64,000 nucleotides of DNA, taken from the NCBI GenBank assembly GCA_027491255.1, contig JAIXWM010000054.1:1-64000 (forward strand), read 5' to 3'. The position numbers were made by a program, and so were the translations under genes. The stretch comes from Rubrivivax sp. (lineage in GTDB: Bacteria > Pseudomonadota > Gammaproteobacteria > Burkholderiales > Burkholderiaceae_C). Shown piece by piece: positions 8,100 to 17,796 of the stretch (its first letter is position 1; each line of letters begins with the position of its first letter). The notes beneath the pieces are model-generated. The model did no database searches. It saw nothing but the letters and a program-made list of their open reading frames with translations, and was not told the DNA's origin.

Positions 8100-9860
8100 T
8101 CAGGCGTGCAGGCTTCGCGCCTGGGCTTGATCGGATCGTTCCTGGTGTTCAGGGTCTCCCAGCAGCGGAGGCGAGCCGCCGTCCTGCTCGTCAGCGGCTG
8201 AGCGGACGAGCTCTTCCATGCTGCCTGCGAAGTGAACTCGGCCCTGATTCAGGATCACCACCCGGTCGGTCACGCTCAGCAAGCGTTTTTCGTGGGTCAC
8301 CATCACCACCGTGGCACCGCGGTGGCGCAGCCCCTGCAGGGCCTGCAGCAAGGCGGCCTCGCCCACGTCGTCGAGATGGGCGTTCGGCTCGTCCAGCACC
8401 ACGAGCACCGGGCTGCCGTAAAGCGCGCGGGCCAAGCCGATGCGCTGACGCAGGCCGCCTGCCAGCAGGCTCCCCCGCTCACCCACCGGGGTGTCGTAGC
8501 CTTTCGGGAAGCGCAGGATCACCTCATGCAGGCTTGCGGCCTTGGCCGCGGCGACCACCTGGGCGGGATCGACCAGCCCGAAGCGGGCAATGTTCTCGGC
8601 AAAGGTTCCGTCCATCAGCTCCACGTCCTGCGGAAGGTAGCCCAGGGCCGGGCCCAGATCCTCGCGACGCCAGGTCTCCAGCGGTCGGTCGTCCAGGGTC
8701 ACGGCGCCGGTCACCTGGGGCCAGATGCCCAACATCACGCGTGCCAAGGTGCTTTTGCCCGCACCGGAGGGCCCGAGCACCGTGGTGACGGTGCCGGGCT
8801 CGAAGCTCAGCGTGACCTCATGGAGGATGCGAGCACGGGCCGGGCCAGGGGCCTGGGCGTTGACGGCTTGGAGAACCAGCCGTCCCCGCGCTGGCTCGAC
8901 AGACGCTGCGGTACGGGGAGCCCGATGGTTGGCCAGCAACGCGTCCACCCGGCCCATGGCCTGTTTCGCGGCGCTGAGGCCCCGCCAGCTGGTCAACAGG
9001 GACTCCACCGGTGTCAACGCCCGCAGGATCAGCATGTACACCGCCAGCATGCCCCCGGCGCTGAGTTCACCCCGGGTGACCAGCCAGGCCGCCAGGGCCA
9101 CCGCGCCGGTGTGCAGGAGGTGGCGACCGTAGCCGTTCAGGGCCTCGTTGACGTGGGCCAGCCGGGCCGCCGCAGCGCGCGCCTTGAGCCAGGCAGCGTG
9201 CCGCTGAAGCCACCGAAAGCAGAGCTGCGGAAACATGCCCATGGCCTCGACCACCTCCACGTTCTGCAGCTTGTTGCTGGTGAACACCCGTTGGGCGGTT
9301 TCCGCCTCGACCACCAGGGCCGAGGGGGCGCGTTCGCGGCGCTGGCTCCAAAGCGTCAGCAGCGCTTGCAGCACTGCCAAGACCAGGCAGCCACTGCCCA
9401 GCACCGGGTGCAGGGCAAACAGCACGCCCAGGTACAGCAGCGTCCACGGCAGGTCGAAGAAGGCGAATATCGCGTGGCCGGTCAGGAACTGCCGCACGAG
9501 GGTCAGGTCGGCGAGCGCCCGCGCAGGCTCGGGCACGGTCTGCGCCAGCCGCGCCCTGAAGGCGCCGTCGAACAGCGGCCCTGCCAGCTCGGTGTCGAGC
9601 CGGGTACTGACGCGCGCCAGCACCCGGCTGCGGCTCCACTCCGCCACGGACACCATGCAGAACATCCACACGGCCGTCAGCGTGAGGAACAGCAGCGTCA
9701 TCTCGTTGCGGTTCACCAGCACGCTGTCGGTGATGTGCATGACGAAGAGCGCCGGCACCAGCATGAGCACATTGGTCACCAGGCTGAAAATGCCCACCGC
9801 CATGAACTCGCCCTTGCAGGCCAGCACGGTGCTGCGCAGGGTGCTGCGGACCTCGGTCAT
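8100..9860 (-). CDS. type I secretion ABC permease/ATPase, second subunit (degenerate signature)
   Basis: 586 residues. Residues 15-310 form the six-helix membrane domain (FSLVTNVLMLVPALFVMHIT, HAIFAFFDLPWTLLYLGVLF); there is no C39 peptidase domain, as in PrtD-type exporters. The ATPase domain has Walker A GPSGAGKSTLARVMLG, Walker B VLVVLDEPNAHLDD and the H-loop VVMVTHEK. The signature motif reads LAGGLRQR instead of LSGGQRQR. The ATG at 9860 overlaps the stop of the upstream ABC gene (ATGA), so the two are probably made in equal amounts and act as a heterodimer. The C-terminal ~30 residues are a polar tail. Confidence 0.93.
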   Translation of the reverse strand: MTEVRSTLRSTVLACKGEFMAVGIFSLVTNVLMLVPALFVMHITDSVLVNRNEMTLLFLTLTAVWMFCMVSVAEWSRSRVLARVSTRLDTELAGPLFDGAFRARLAQTVPEPARALADLTLVRQFLTGHAIFAFFDLPWTLLYLGVLFALHPVLGSGCLVLAVLQALLTLWSQRRERAPSALVVEAETAQRVFTSNKLQNVEVVEAMGMFPQLCFRWLQRHAAWLKARAAAARLAHVNEALNGYGRHLLHTGAVALAAWLVTRGELSAGGMLAVYMLILRALTPVESLLTSWRGLSAAKQAMGRVDALLANHRAPRTAASVEPARGRLVLQAVNAQAPGPARARILHEVTLSFEPGTVTTVLGPSGAGKSTLARVMLGIWPQVTGAVTLDDRPLETWRREDLGPALGYLPQDVELMDGTFAENIARFGLVDPAQVVAAAKAASLHEVILRFPKGYDTPVGERGSLLAGGLRQRIGLARALYGSPVLVVLDEPNAHLDDVGEAALLQALQGLRHRGATVVMVTHEKRLLSVTDRVVILNQGRVHFAGSMEELVRSAADEQDGGSPPLLGDPEHQERSDQAQARSLHA

Positions 9861-11581
9861 GCGGACAAGCCCGCCCGCTGTTGTGCCGCCAGTGCCTGGT
9901 TGATGCTGACAAGCACCTGCTGAGGCGTACCGAAGGCCTGCTGCGCTCCGTCGTGCAGCAACAACATGCGATCGGCCACCCGAAGGATGCCGGGGCGGTG
10001 CGTCACCACCACCACCGTCGTGCCCCGCTGCCTGAGGGCTTGCAGGGCGTCCAGCAAGGCCTGGTCGCCGGCTTCGTCCAGGCTGGCGTTGGGCTCGTCG
10101 AGCACCACGAAGCGCGGATGGCCGTAGAGCGCGCGGGCCAGGGCGACGCGTTGCCGTTGACCGCCGGACAGGAAGGCCCCGCCGGGCCCCACCGGCGTGG
10201 CGTAACCCAGGGGCAGCGCAGTGATGGTGTCGTGGATGCCCACGGCGCGCGCCGCGGCCTCCACCAAGGCAGGGTCGGGATCTGCAAACCGGGCGATGTT
10301 CTCGGCCAGGCTGCCCTCGATCAGGTCCACCGTCTGACCGACATAGCCCACGAACGGCCCCAGCTCGGCCTTGTTCCAGCGGTGGACATCCACCCCGTCC
10401 AGGCGCACCTTGCCCTGCATGGCGGGCCACAGGCCGATCAACAGCCGCGCCAGCGTGCTCTTGCCGGCGCCGGAGTGGCCCATCACGGCAAGGAGCTGCC
10501 CGGGATGTAGCTCGAAGGCGACCCCGCGCAAGATGAGCGCGCCGCCGCCGGGAGCGCTGGCGACGAGGTTTTCGACTTTCAGGTGGCCCGCAGGCGCAGG
10601 CAGCGGCATGCTGCGCTCCTGGGGGAGGTGGTCTTGCAGGGCCAGGGACAGACGCGCAAAGGCGTCTCGCGCGTTCACCACGCTGCGCCAGCCGGTGATC
10701 AACTGCAACAAGGGGCTCATGGCCCGTGCACTGAGCAGCGCGGCGATGAAGATGCCGGAGCGCCCCTTGTCCAGCTCGCCCTGGATCATCTGCAGCGCCC
10801 CCAGCGCCATCATCAGCGTCATGGTGTTGCTGGCCACCCAGCGCGCCGCCGCCTGGATGGGCCCCGCGGCCTCCGAGGCCTGCTGCTGCAAGGCCAGCGC
10901 CGCGAAGCGGTCCCGCGCCCAGCGGGCCCGCACCCCCGTCCCCATGCCCAGGGCCTGCACCACCTCGGCGGTGCGCAGGCCTTCTTCGGCATAGCGCTGG
11001 GCACTGCTGGCCAGGCGGTTGGCTTCCTGAAGCGGCACCTGGGTGGCCCGCTCGTTCAGGTAAGCGAGCAGACCTTGCAGCAGCATGCCCCCAAGCGCAA
11101 AGGCGCACAGCACCGGGCTCAACCACGCAATCAGCGCCAGGCAGACCAGGGCCACGGGCAGTTGCAGAAGGGCTGCCGCCTGGGGGCTGGACATGAAGCT
11201 GGTGATGCCGTGCAGATCGCTCAGCGGCTGGGCGCCTGCGCCGGGGCTGCTCAGGCGCTGGGTGTAGACCAGTCCGAAGCAGCGCACGGCCAGGCGGTGG
11301 TCCAGCAAGGCACCGGCCTCGCGCAGCGTCTCGCTCGCCGCCCACTCGCAGGCCTCAGCCACCGCGTACACCAGCAGCATCAGCAGCAGCAGCATCACCA
11401 GGGTCTCGGCGTTGCGGCTGGTCACCACGCGGTCGTACACCAGCATGATGAAGGCCAGGGGCGCCAAGCTCAACAAGCCCGCAACCAGGCACAGCCCCTC
11501 GGCCTTGACCAGCCACGGCCACAGGCGGCCCACGCAGGCTGTCAGTTCCGCCACCGTCCTCTGTCGGGCCGAGTTCGCCAT
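9857..11581 (-). CDS. type I secretion ABC permease/ATPase, first subunit
   Basis: 574 residues, PrtD-like: membrane helices over residues 25-300 (LCLVAGLLSLAPLAFIMLVY is the first), then an ATPase domain with Walker A GHSGAGKSTLARLLIG (near residue 370), signature LSGGQRQRVALARAL, Walker B FVVLDEPNASLDE and H-loop VVVVTHRPG. All catalytic motifs are canonical, unlike its partner downstream. No C39 domain is present, so a leader is not expected to be cleaved during export; family substrates carry a C-terminal signal. It lies 113 bases after the pyruvyl-transferase/methyltransferase gene, and that gap may hold an internal promoter. Confidence 0.93.
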   Translation of the reverse strand: MANSARQRTVAELTACVGRLWPWLVKAEGLCLVAGLLSLAPLAFIMLVYDRVVTSRNAETLVMLLLLMLLVYAVAEACEWAASETLREAGALLDHRLAVRCFGLVYTQRLSSPGAGAQPLSDLHGITSFMSSPQAAALLQLPVALVCLALIAWLSPVLCAFALGGMLLQGLLAYLNERATQVPLQEANRLASSAQRYAEEGLRTAEVVQALGMGTGVRARWARDRFAALALQQQASEAAGPIQAAARWVASNTMTLMMALGALQMIQGELDKGRSGIFIAALLSARAMSPLLQLITGWRSVVNARDAFARLSLALQDHLPQERSMPLPAPAGHLKVENLVASAPGGGALILRGVAFELHPGQLLAVMGHSGAGKSTLARLLIGLWPAMQGKVRLDGVDVHRWNKAELGPFVGYVGQTVDLIEGSLAENIARFADPDPALVEAAARAVGIHDTITALPLGYATPVGPGGAFLSGGQRQRVALARALYGHPRFVVLDEPNASLDEAGDQALLDALQALRQRGTTVVVVTHRPGILRVADRMLLLHDGAQQAFGTPQQVLVSINQALAAQQRAGLSA

Positions 11582-11694
11582 GTCCGGACCTGACGGTCAG
11601 GCGCCGCCCGCTGCGGCGGCCGCAGCGGGATGGCCGGTGGTGCCTTGGCATCTTCTTGCCGGCCCCACCCATGAACCGAATGCAGATGGGGGCT

Positions 11695-13482
11695 TCAAGG
11701 TCTCACCTTGCGAAACAGGAATCCGCCCGATACGTTGTCGGCCCGAGGCCGCCCCGACGGATGAAACAGACGCACGGCTTGCAATGCCGGGATCAATTCT
11801 GGATTTTTGACAACCTCCAAATGAGCCATGAATCTGGAGTCGATGACGCGATAGTTCGAGTTGTAGACACAGAGCAGGCCCTCAGGCACGAGCAGATCCA
11901 TGAACTGTTCAAGCTGAGCCTCGAATCGACTGAACGGATAATATTCAGAGATATCATCCATCGTTTTTGTCTCTGGCCATTGACAGAGAACTCCCATCGC
12001 CACGACAAGATGGTAAGGGCCGTGTGCCGCGAGAAGCTGCGGATCAGAGCCGATGACCTGCACTCGCCCCGGATGAGCATTGCAAAGCTTGGCGATACGC
12101 CGGGCATCCAGATCAATATCGCAGCCGACAATGCGCCCGTGGTGAAAATGCTCGGCTGCCAGCTCGTCCAGTTCGTAACCATCGGCGCACCCGAAAGACA
12201 GCACGCTGGGATTCACGACATTCAAAGCCAATGCGGCCGCAGAAAAAATATCACGGTAGCGATCCCTGGACGAATGCGTGGAAACCTGATGTGCTGCGTC
12301 AACAGCGACCGAAGCTTCAAAACCAGGCGCGTGAACTCGAGCACGGAGCAGTTCCGGCAATGCGCCACGCGGCTCGATCCGGTTGTCTCGAAGAAGGCTG
12401 GCCAGTCGCGCCCCTAACATGCGCCGGTTGTCGTCGTATTGCCGGCCATCCCATCGGTCAATGATTTCTCGAATGGCGTCCACGCAGATACCATCACGGT
12501 AGTCGTTCGCATCTGCATAGGGAATCGCCATGGTTTGACACAATTCTTTTGTCCGGGAATCGATGCACAGACATACCGATGGCACTCCCGCTTGAATTCC
12601 TGCCATGACGCCATGGATTCGAGTCCCGATGACCACATCATTTCGAGTCATCATCGAAATCCACTCGGGTACGCTGGCAAATGCATGGGCATGGGCACGG
12701 AACCAATCCATGAATCCCGCATCGTCCAGTTCGGGATGAATATAATTTCTGTACTTATGAAACGTTGCCCTGTCGATGTCATCGTATTCATGCTTCGTCA
12801 AACGGAGCATGTCTATCGGATGTTGGCAAACGTAGATTCCATGGGTCGATTCGACAAGACCCCGCAGGCTCTGCTCGAGCAGTCTGTGCTGCGGAAGAAA
12901 TGGGTTTCCCGCCGGAACAGAAATTCGCTTGACCGGACGAGCACGCCGGCGTGAGATCTCTCTGCCCAAAGTGGCGGAAGGATTGATGAAATTTGAAGGA
13001 CACCCCGTGACGATGCAACCATCCGCGAGCCCTTGTTCCTCGATGACACGCAGCGTTTCTTCACCGCGCAGCGCGATGTTGGGCTTGCCGTCGACCGATC
13101 TTTCAAGAATGACGCGCAGCCACTTCCAGCTGCCTTGCGGGATCGCTGCGGCATCAACCCCGTGGATCGGCCCCTGAGCCCCCAGACCCAGGCCCACCAT
13201 CGGTATCTTCTGGCGCGCCATCTTTTCGGCCAGCACTCCAAGGTCTACGTGAGCCCCCAGTTGATTCGCAAGCGGCAGCACCAAGAGATCATGCGAAGGA
13301 TCCAATTCGTCCAGCGACGCTCCCCATGGAATCGATCTCGGACCGGCGCCTGTCATCCTCGATACCGAATGACAGAACATCAGATTTCCCGTATTGCCGC
13401 CAGATTGTTGACTCAACTCGTCGGCACTCAGACAGGAGGCGTCAGGTAGGTAGGGTGAGGTACCGTAGATATGCAGTCGCAT
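11695..13482 (-). CDS. polysaccharide pyruvyl transferase-like / SAM methyltransferase fusion
   Basis: 595 residues from an ATG at 13482; a TTG at 13491 overlapping the previous stop is possible but less likely. Residues 1-370 match the polysaccharide pyruvyl transferase superfamily: HDLLVLPLANQL, PMVGLGLGAQG, IALRGEETL, and the C-terminal NDVVIGTRIHGVMAGIQAGV with the family Arg-x-His. Residues 410-590 form a class I methyltransferase: SAM-binding VLSFGCADGYELDEL, GRIVGCDID and LVVAMGVLCQ. It could add pyruvyl-ketal and methyl groups to a glycan. Its base composition is less GC-rich than that of its neighbours. It is the last glycan gene before the exporter genes. Confidence 0.8.
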   Translation of the reverse strand: MRLHIYGTSPYLPDASCLSADELSQQSGGNTGNLMFCHSVSRMTGAGPRSIPWGASLDELDPSHDLLVLPLANQLGAHVDLGVLAEKMARQKIPMVGLGLGAQGPIHGVDAAAIPQGSWKWLRVILERSVDGKPNIALRGEETLRVIEEQGLADGCIVTGCPSNFINPSATLGREISRRRARPVKRISVPAGNPFLPQHRLLEQSLRGLVESTHGIYVCQHPIDMLRLTKHEYDDIDRATFHKYRNYIHPELDDAGFMDWFRAHAHAFASVPEWISMMTRNDVVIGTRIHGVMAGIQAGVPSVCLCIDSRTKELCQTMAIPYADANDYRDGICVDAIREIIDRWDGRQYDDNRRMLGARLASLLRDNRIEPRGALPELLRARVHAPGFEASVAVDAAHQVSTHSSRDRYRDIFSAAALALNVVNPSVLSFGCADGYELDELAAEHFHHGRIVGCDIDLDARRIAKLCNAHPGRVQVIGSDPQLLAAHGPYHLVVAMGVLCQWPETKTMDDISEYYPFSRFEAQLEQFMDLLVPEGLLCVYNSNYRVIDSRFMAHLEVVKNPELIPALQAVRLFHPSGRPRADNVSGGFLFRKVRP

Positions 13483-13487
13483 GACGA

Positions 13488-14828
13488 TCAAGCCTTGGTC
13501 ATCAGTTCGCAGTGGCGCCTGGCGGTGCTTCGGTGGTCATTGGGGCGAGCAATGCCCGAGCGCAGCTGGTCGTGAATCTTCTTGCTTGTCGCGCAATTCA
13601 TCAGGACAGCTTTCCACTGAAGTGCATTGCCGACGGCTGCATGCACACCGTCCACACCGTCTCTTACCTTTTCCTTCATCCCCCCGATGTCCGAAACCAC
13701 CAAGGGCCTGCCGCACACGAACGCCTCCTGTATCACCATCGGTGAGTTCTCCCACCAGATGGAGGGCACCACAACCCAGTCCACGCCTGCCATGCGGCTG
13801 CGCAGCTCGTGCGGCTGGTAGGGCCCCACCCACTGCACCACACCGCGCTCCATCAGCGGTGCACGCAAGCGCTCCACCTTCTTGCAGTAATCCTCGGGCT
13901 GCAGCTCGAGGTTCGCGCCATGCACCTCCAGGACGATCTTGCCGCTGTCTTCCTCCTTCAACAGCGCCAGCGCTTCCAGCACCACATCCAGCCCCTTGAA
14001 GGGCGTGATCTGGCCGAAAAATCCGAATCGATTGCGTGCTTCGCCGGCGGCCAGCGGGCGCGGGGGAAGCGGCTCTTCGTCGGATTGGCCGTTCTCGATC
14101 ACCATGATCTTGTCAGGCTTCAGTCCCCATTCGATGTAGCGCTGCCTCAGGAACTCCGATGGCGACACGAATTGATCGACGAATTCAAAGTGACTCATGA
14201 AGTAGTGTTTGCGCAGCCAGAAATCCTCTGAGGAGGAGTCCGGAAAACACCGCGAGCAGTCGTCGGGGCTCGACCGGCTGCACAGCCGAAACCCGCCGGT
14301 CTTGATCATCTGACCCTGATTGCGGCAGATGGCCATGTATTCGTGCAATGTCATCAATATCTTGATGGCAGGGTCCACCTGCTTGATGACGCGCAGGTAT
14401 TCCAGGCCCAGGTGCGCGTAGTGGTGGGTGTGCACCACGGTGGGCTTGAGCGCACGAATGAGATCGGCAAACCAGGTGACCACCGACTCCTGGTGCAACG
14501 CCTTCATGCGATGCCAGTCGTGCACCGCCTGTTCCCACAGGTACTCGTTGGGCCGTCGCAGGCTGATCTGACCCGTGGCGCCACGGCCTCGGTCGGCCCG
14601 GGCCAGGAACCACGCCTCTTGAACATCGGCGTCGCTGCAGTAGGCGTTGAACAGGTTGTAGGCCGCGATCTCGCCGCCGCCCAGGCTGAAGTCCGGGTGG
14701 GCATGCGCCATCACCAGGACGCGGTGGCGGCCGCCGGGCGGGGGACAGGTGGCGACCACGGTGGGCGCCAAGGCGGGCACCTTCTTGCGTCGGGGGCTGT
14801 TCATGGTGGGGGTGGCAGCGCGAGTCAT
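13488..14828 (-). CDS. family 4 (GT-B) glycosyltransferase
   Basis: 446 residues. The N-terminal domain starts HRVLVMAHAHPDFSLGGGEI with the Gly-rich loop near residue 50; the C-terminal Rossmann domain has RFGFFGQITPFKGLDVVLEA and the donor-site EX7E motif in WWENSPMVIQEAFVCGRPLV. These are hallmarks of retaining GT4 enzymes using nucleotide-sugars. A Cys-containing stretch in the middle (FRLCSRSSPDDCSRCFPD) is common in GT4 enzymes of this kind. The start overlaps the stop of the preceding GT2 gene (14825-14828). It is part of the glycan block of the secretion locus; the sugar and acceptor are unknown. Confidence 0.9.
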   Translation of the reverse strand: MTRAATPTMNSPRRKKVPALAPTVVATCPPPGGRHRVLVMAHAHPDFSLGGGEIAAYNLFNAYCSDADVQEAWFLARADRGRGATGQISLRRPNEYLWEQAVHDWHRMKALHQESVVTWFADLIRALKPTVVHTHHYAHLGLEYLRVIKQVDPAIKILMTLHEYMAICRNQGQMIKTGGFRLCSRSSPDDCSRCFPDSSSEDFWLRKHYFMSHFEFVDQFVSPSEFLRQRYIEWGLKPDKIMVIENGQSDEEPLPPRPLAAGEARNRFGFFGQITPFKGLDVVLEALALLKEEDSGKIVLEVHGANLELQPEDYCKKVERLRAPLMERGVVQWVGPYQPHELRSRMAGVDWVVVPSIWWENSPMVIQEAFVCGRPLVVSDIGGMKEKVRDGVDGVHAAVGNALQWKAVLMNCATSKKIHDQLRSGIARPNDHRSTARRHCELMTKA

Positions 14829-16651
14829 AGGGCTTGTCCGAGTTCCAGCAGCGCGTCAGCCCAGCGGCTTTGGTGTCGCACGGCGTTGTAGACGACCACC
14901 TTCTGCCTGAAGTCGTCCTGCCCCAGCAGCTTGAAGCTTTGCCGCTCCAGGTGTGTCAATTGCACGCGAGGCACGTAGGCCACGCGCAAGCCATTGGCCC
15001 GCAGCTTCAGGCACAGGTCGGAGTCTTCGAAGTCGCCGATCAGGTAGCCGGTGTCCCAGGCGCCGGCGGCATCGAAGGTGTCGCGCTCGATCACCAGGCA
15101 GGCTCCCGTGACGGCCGGCAGGGTGGTGGTCTGGGTATGCGGGTCCAGCAAAGGCGCCAACCCCATGCGCGGGTGATGGTTGATCCAGATGCCCCATTCG
15201 TCCCGGCGCACGAACGCCATGCCCGCATGCTGCATCGAGCCATCGCCGAACACCAGGCGCGGCGCCACGGCGCCATAGCTGGGGTTGCCGTGCAGTTCGG
15301 CGATCAGCGCCTGCAGCCAACCGGGCTGCTGCGGGAAGGCGTCGCTGTTGAGGAATGCCAGCACCGGCGCGCGGCTGTGGGCAGCCCCCAGGTTGTTGGC
15401 GCCCGAGAACCCGCGGTTGGTGCTGCCCCACACCCACTTGAAGGGCAAGCGGTACAGCCGGTGCCAGGCAGGGGCCTGTTGCGCGAAGGGCTCGACCAGC
15501 CTGGGGTCGTCCAGCACATAGACGATCTCGGCATGCGCGCTGACCCAGGGATCACGCGAGAACTCGATGAGCTGGTGCTCCACGAAATCCAGTCGCCCGT
15601 ACAGCGGCACGATGACGCTGGCCTGCGGCTGGGCCACAGGCTGGCCCAGTTGATGCACTTCCACCGGCTGCTGCTGCTGGCCACTGCGCTGCAGCGCGAT
15701 CAGGGGCTCGAGCAGCGGCAGGTCGATGTTCGCCATGCGCTGCGCCAACAGGTGGCGCGGGGTGTGCAAGCCGAACAGCCAACGGGCGGCGACCACAGGG
15801 TCAGAAGGCAAGGCGCTGGCCTGGGTGGAGCCCAGGACGATCATCTCGTCGCCTCGCCGAGTGACCAGCCTGACGGGCTGGCCGACGGCAAGGTCATCCA
15901 CGCGGATCAGGAAGCCCGCGTTGGAGGTCAGGTCGCCATGCGATACGCGGTACGCATCCATGACATCCTGCCGCGAGAAGCGCACGGCGGGCCCCTCGAG
16001 TTCATGCAGGACGCCGTTTTGCTCGATGAACAAAGGCTGGCCCTGTGGCGCGATCGCCCAGCCCACGACGACGGCCTCGCCCGAAACCGACGAAACGCTG
16101 GCCGCCTCGAGGAAGCCCGCCGGCTGGATCAGGTCCAGAGGGTCTGCCGGCAGGGTTGACGCATCAACGGCGATGCGCTGGCCATGCGAGGCGCCATGCC
16201 TGGGGTGGTCGAGCGTGACGCGCAGGGTCCATTCACCGCGGCTGGCCGCGGCATCGGGAGCCGACACGATCGTCCATCCGTGCCCGTCACCGTCCTCGGG
16301 CACGCCGCGGGCAAGGGCGACGTCGGGCCGGCTGGTGCGGCCGATGGCATGGTCTATGGGCTTCCCGTCAAGTTCGAGCGCGAACGAAAGCTTGCCCAGA
16401 GACCATCCTTCCAGTTGCAGCCGCTTGCGACCGCGCATCCTGGCGCTGTCGATGCTGAAGGTGGCCAAGTCCTCGTCGCCCACCACCAGACTGATCGGCC
16501 CGCGCTGCGCGTCACCACGGTCGGGCACCCGCAGCACGGGCGAAGGCGTGGACGCAGGCGCCCTGACGGCCACGTCCTTCCTGGGGCTCGCAGGATGGGT
16601 CGTCACGGGCTTCGACGCCGACAACTTGGGCTTGGAGGTCACGGATTGCAT
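14825..16651 (-). CDS. family 2 glycosyltransferase with N-terminal beta-rich domains
   Basis: 608 residues. The C-terminal ~270 residues are a GT-A fold family 2 enzyme: QASVIVPLYGRLDFVEHQL, WGSTNRGFSGANNLGA, PVLAFLNSDAFPQQPGW (the NSDAFP replaces a DxD), and GDFEDSDLCLKLRANG, the usual acidic/catalytic block. The first ~330 residues hold a low-complexity start and two beta-rich modules; the second contains a GWAIAPQGQP motif, like that of the other GT2 protein of the locus (18995-20974). The acceptor is not known. Its start overlaps the TPR gene's end by 13 bases. Confidence 0.85.
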   Translation of the reverse strand: MQSVTSKPKLSASKPVTTHPASPRKDVAVRAPASTPSPVLRVPDRGDAQRGPISLVVGDEDLATFSIDSARMRGRKRLQLEGWSLGKLSFALELDGKPIDHAIGRTSRPDVALARGVPEDGDGHGWTIVSAPDAAASRGEWTLRVTLDHPRHGASHGQRIAVDASTLPADPLDLIQPAGFLEAASVSSVSGEAVVVGWAIAPQGQPLFIEQNGVLHELEGPAVRFSRQDVMDAYRVSHGDLTSNAGFLIRVDDLAVGQPVRLVTRRGDEMIVLGSTQASALPSDPVVAARWLFGLHTPRHLLAQRMANIDLPLLEPLIALQRSGQQQQPVEVHQLGQPVAQPQASVIVPLYGRLDFVEHQLIEFSRDPWVSAHAEIVYVLDDPRLVEPFAQQAPAWHRLYRLPFKWVWGSTNRGFSGANNLGAAHSRAPVLAFLNSDAFPQQPGWLQALIAELHGNPSYGAVAPRLVFGDGSMQHAGMAFVRRDEWGIWINHHPRMGLAPLLDPHTQTTTLPAVTGACLVIERDTFDAAGAWDTGYLIGDFEDSDLCLKLRANGLRVAYVPRVQLTHLERQSFKLLGQDDFRQKVVVYNAVRHQSRWADALLELGQAL

Positions 16652-17700
16652 GGCTTGGGGGCGCGCATCGCTGGGAAGTTCTTCTTGCTGCGGGCCGCGC
16701 TGGTGGCGGGCCGCAACACGCGGGGCTGGGGCCGCGCCAGGAACAGGCGCGGCGCCTCTTGCTTCAACTCGTCCCAGTTGGCTTGCGCGTCGGCGTAGTC
16801 GGGCCGCAATTGCAGCGCGCGCTGGATGTGCTTGAAGGCCTCGGCGGGCTTGCCCTGGATGCGATACAGATTGCCCAGGTTGTTGTGGGCCTCGGGCAAG
16901 TTCATGTCGATGTCGAGCGCCGCCCGGCAGGCCTCGATGGCCGCTTCGATGTGCCCCAGGCGCTTTTGCGCCACGCCCATGTTGATGAGCGCTGGCGTGA
17001 ACCGGGGGTTGAACTTGAGGGCACGCTTGTGGAACGCGATGGCCTTGGGAAAGTCGTCACGGTCCTGGAACAGCACGCCCATGTCGTTGTGAAGCTCAGG
17101 GCGGTCGGGCGCCAGCACCAAGGCCTTTTGCAACAGCGGCAAGGCGTCGTCGACGTGACCCAGGCGCCGCAACACCCAGGCCATTCCCTGGAGCACGCTC
17201 ACATCATTCGGGCGCAGTTGCGCGGCTGCACGGTAGGCCTTCAGGGCCTCTTCGGGCTGTAAGGACGCCTCCAGGGCGCGCGCGTGGTGCAGCAACTGCT
17301 TGAGCGGATCCTGGTTGTTGACATGCGGGTCCAGCGCAGCCAGGCGGGCCTTCAATTCGTCGGACGGCGTCAGTCGGCAGGCGCCGTCGAAGGCGTCATG
17401 GGCCAGTTGGAACTGCCCCAGTTGCTGGCGCGCGTAGCCGATCTGGGCCAGGACAGCGGCCTTGAACAGCTTGCCTTGCGCGCTGTCGAGCTTGCTGGCG
17501 ACCGCCCACAGGCGCCCGAGCAGCGACAAGGCTTCGGCCGATCGGCCCACCCGGTTGTACGCAATCGACAGGCCCATCAGCGCCGGCGCCTGGCTCGGCA
17601 CCTGCTGGAGGACGCGGCGGTAGGCGTCAATGGCCGAGCCGAAGTCCAACGCCTCCATCCGGGCGGCCGCGGTGGCCAGCAGACCGTCCATCTTGCTCAT
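16639..17700 (-). CDS. tetratricopeptide repeat protein
   Basis: 353 residues made of about eight to nine TPR units, e.g. ALMGLSIAYNRVGRSAEALS, LLQKALVLAPDRPELHNDMG, RALKFNPRFTPALINMGVAQ and EAHNNLGNLYRIQGKPAEAF. No signal peptide or membrane segment is visible, so it is probably cytoplasmic. TPR proteins are docking scaffolds. Its place between glycosyltransferase genes suggests that it holds enzymes or the acceptor protein together, by analogy with TPR-containing protein glycosylation systems (inference). The C-terminal ~40 residues are basic and Arg/Ala-rich. Confidence 0.88.
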   Translation of the reverse strand: MSKMDGLLATAAARMEALDFGSAIDAYRRVLQQVPSQAPALMGLSIAYNRVGRSAEALSLLGRLWAVASKLDSAQGKLFKAAVLAQIGYARQQLGQFQLAHDAFDGACRLTPSDELKARLAALDPHVNNQDPLKQLLHHARALEASLQPEEALKAYRAAAQLRPNDVSVLQGMAWVLRRLGHVDDALPLLQKALVLAPDRPELHNDMGVLFQDRDDFPKAIAFHKRALKFNPRFTPALINMGVAQKRLGHIEAAIEACRAALDIDMNLPEAHNNLGNLYRIQGKPAEAFKHIQRALQLRPDYADAQANWDELKQEAPRLFLARPQPRVLRPATSAARSKKNFPAMRAPKPCNP

Positions 17701-17796
17701 GGCGCCGTTCTCCCGGCGGCTCGATGAAGGACTTCGGGACTTGACGAAAGAAAGTCGACGAAGACAGTGGATGCGTGTATGTTCGGCGGCATAGGC

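Noticed and set aside
8100-11345. Single 1081-codon fusion of both ABC subunits
   Set aside because: The first part is a wrong frame of the upstream ABC gene; the real genes are two, joined by an ATGA overlap at 9857-9860.
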